From: Candidatus Hermodarchaeota archaeon
GTDB lineage: Archaea > Asgardarchaeota > Hermodarchaeia > Hermodarchaeales > Hermodarchaeaceae
NCBI GenBank assembly: GCA_016840185.1
Contig: JAEOSV010000157.1
Span: 1-15,970 of the forward strand
Length of the DNA: 15,970 nt
Reading direction: 5' to 3'
Shown: piece by piece, positions 15,838 to 15,970 of the stretch
Position numbering within the stretch: position 1 is the stretch's first letter
Layout of the letters: the number at the start of each line of letters is the position of its first letter
Position numbers and translations under genes: made by a program
Notes under the pieces: generated by a model
The model's database searches: none
Told to the model about the DNA's origin: nothing
The model's input: only the letters and a program-made list of their open reading frames with translations

Positions 15838-15854
15838 CATTACGCTTTTAAACC
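15838..15854. repeat. 17-bp imperfect direct repeat, copy B (upstream of the second tnpB)
   Basis: CATTACGCTTTTAAACC, 15/17 identical to copy A at 14575-14591. On the minus strand GGTTTAAAAGC lies about 47 nt before the tnpB ATG at 15802, so it can serve as a TATA box with nearly the same spacing as copy A has to the mutase ATG. Confidence 0.6.
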
Positions 15855-15855
15855 C

Positions 15856-15864
15856 CTTTTTATA
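15856..15864 (+). promoter_or_regulatory. Possible plus-strand TATA box at the right edge
   Basis: CTTTTTATA-type sequence (TTTTTATAG) followed by a T8 run at 15870-15877. It would drive rightward transcription of the partial frame at 15881. The T8 run itself could instead be a terminator. Confidence 0.3.
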
Positions 15865-15880
15865 GACGGTTTTTTTTGCA

Positions 15881-15970
15881 ATGCATAAAGCAAAGAAGTT
15901 AAATTGGCAGACTCCTTTTAGGAGATTAGGATGCGGGTCGTTAAGTCTACGGATTCCCTCGGGAGTTCTA
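15881..15970 (+). CDS. Possible start of a gene running off the right edge
   Basis: An ATG at 15881 opens a frame that stays free of stops for 30 codons to the window edge (begins MHKAKKLNWQTPFRRLGCGS). A TATA-like box lies ~20 nt upstream, which would make the transcript leaderless or nearly so. There is no Shine-Dalgarno. I do not recognise the product. The stretch also contains a small hairpin (CTCCT-TTT-AGGAG), so it could instead be element-end sequence or a non-coding RNA. Confidence 0.25.
   Translation, partial: MHKAKKLNWQTPFRRLGCGSLSLRIPSGVL

Noticed and set aside
15888..15970. tRNA or other structured RNA at the right edge
   Set aside because: There is a short hairpin, but no acceptor, anticodon or T-arm pattern can be drawn.
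1..15970. CRISPR array or rRNA
   Set aside because: No regularly spaced repeats and no conserved rRNA segments seen on either strand.

Overview
The window looks archaeal. It carries the archaeal type of 2,3-bisphosphoglycerate-independent phosphoglycerate mutase, an F420-biosynthesis gene pair, a Sulfolobus-type bifunctional sugar-1-phosphate nucleotidylyltransferase/acyltransferase, TATA-like boxes before several genes, and a giant secreted-and-anchored surface protein whose cytosolic tail resembles the longin/roadblock-like domains common in Asgard archaea. An Asgard (possibly Thorarchaeia-like) genome is my best guess, but it rests on recalled family resemblance and not on a marker gene. 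Genes are dense on both strands, with short spacers.

Layout. Positions 1-1453 (minus): apgM (glycolysis), then the start of a small membrane protein that runs off the left edge. 1563-1637 (plus): tRNA-Cys(GCA) with encoded CCA. 1703-5776 (minus): a ~1,357-residue surface protein with signal peptide, Ig-like/beta-rich ectodomain, one C-terminal membrane helix and a ~250-residue cytoplasmic tail. 6019-7588 (plus): a nitroreductase-family gene followed 7 nt later by cofD, probably an F420 operon. 7658-8921 (minus): an AT-rich tnpB pseudogene of an IS1341-like element. 9005-11733 (plus): cysS, then a bifunctional nucleotidylyltransferase starting in an ATGA overlap. 11723-14536 (minus): two tandem phosphohexomutases convergent with the nucleotidylyltransferase. 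14604-15802 (minus): a second, unrelated tnpB pseudogene bracketed by a 17-bp imperfect direct repeat. The last ~90 bp may hold the start of one more gene.

How the genes fit together. The two mutases and the nucleotidylyltransferase form a convergent sugar-nucleotide cassette, plausibly GlcN-6-P to GlcN-1-P to UDP-GlcNAc or a related sugar. The nitroreductase-cofD pair suggests an F420 route with a flavoprotein reduction step, as in the FbiB C-terminal domain. Both tnpB genes are broken by an in-frame TAA at an expected Tyr position plus a frameshift near the start codon, and neither has a tnpA partner. The most interesting items are the transmembrane longin-like surface protein, the stand-alone FbiB-C-like gene beside cofD, and the repeat-bracketed tnpB upstream of the mutase operon.
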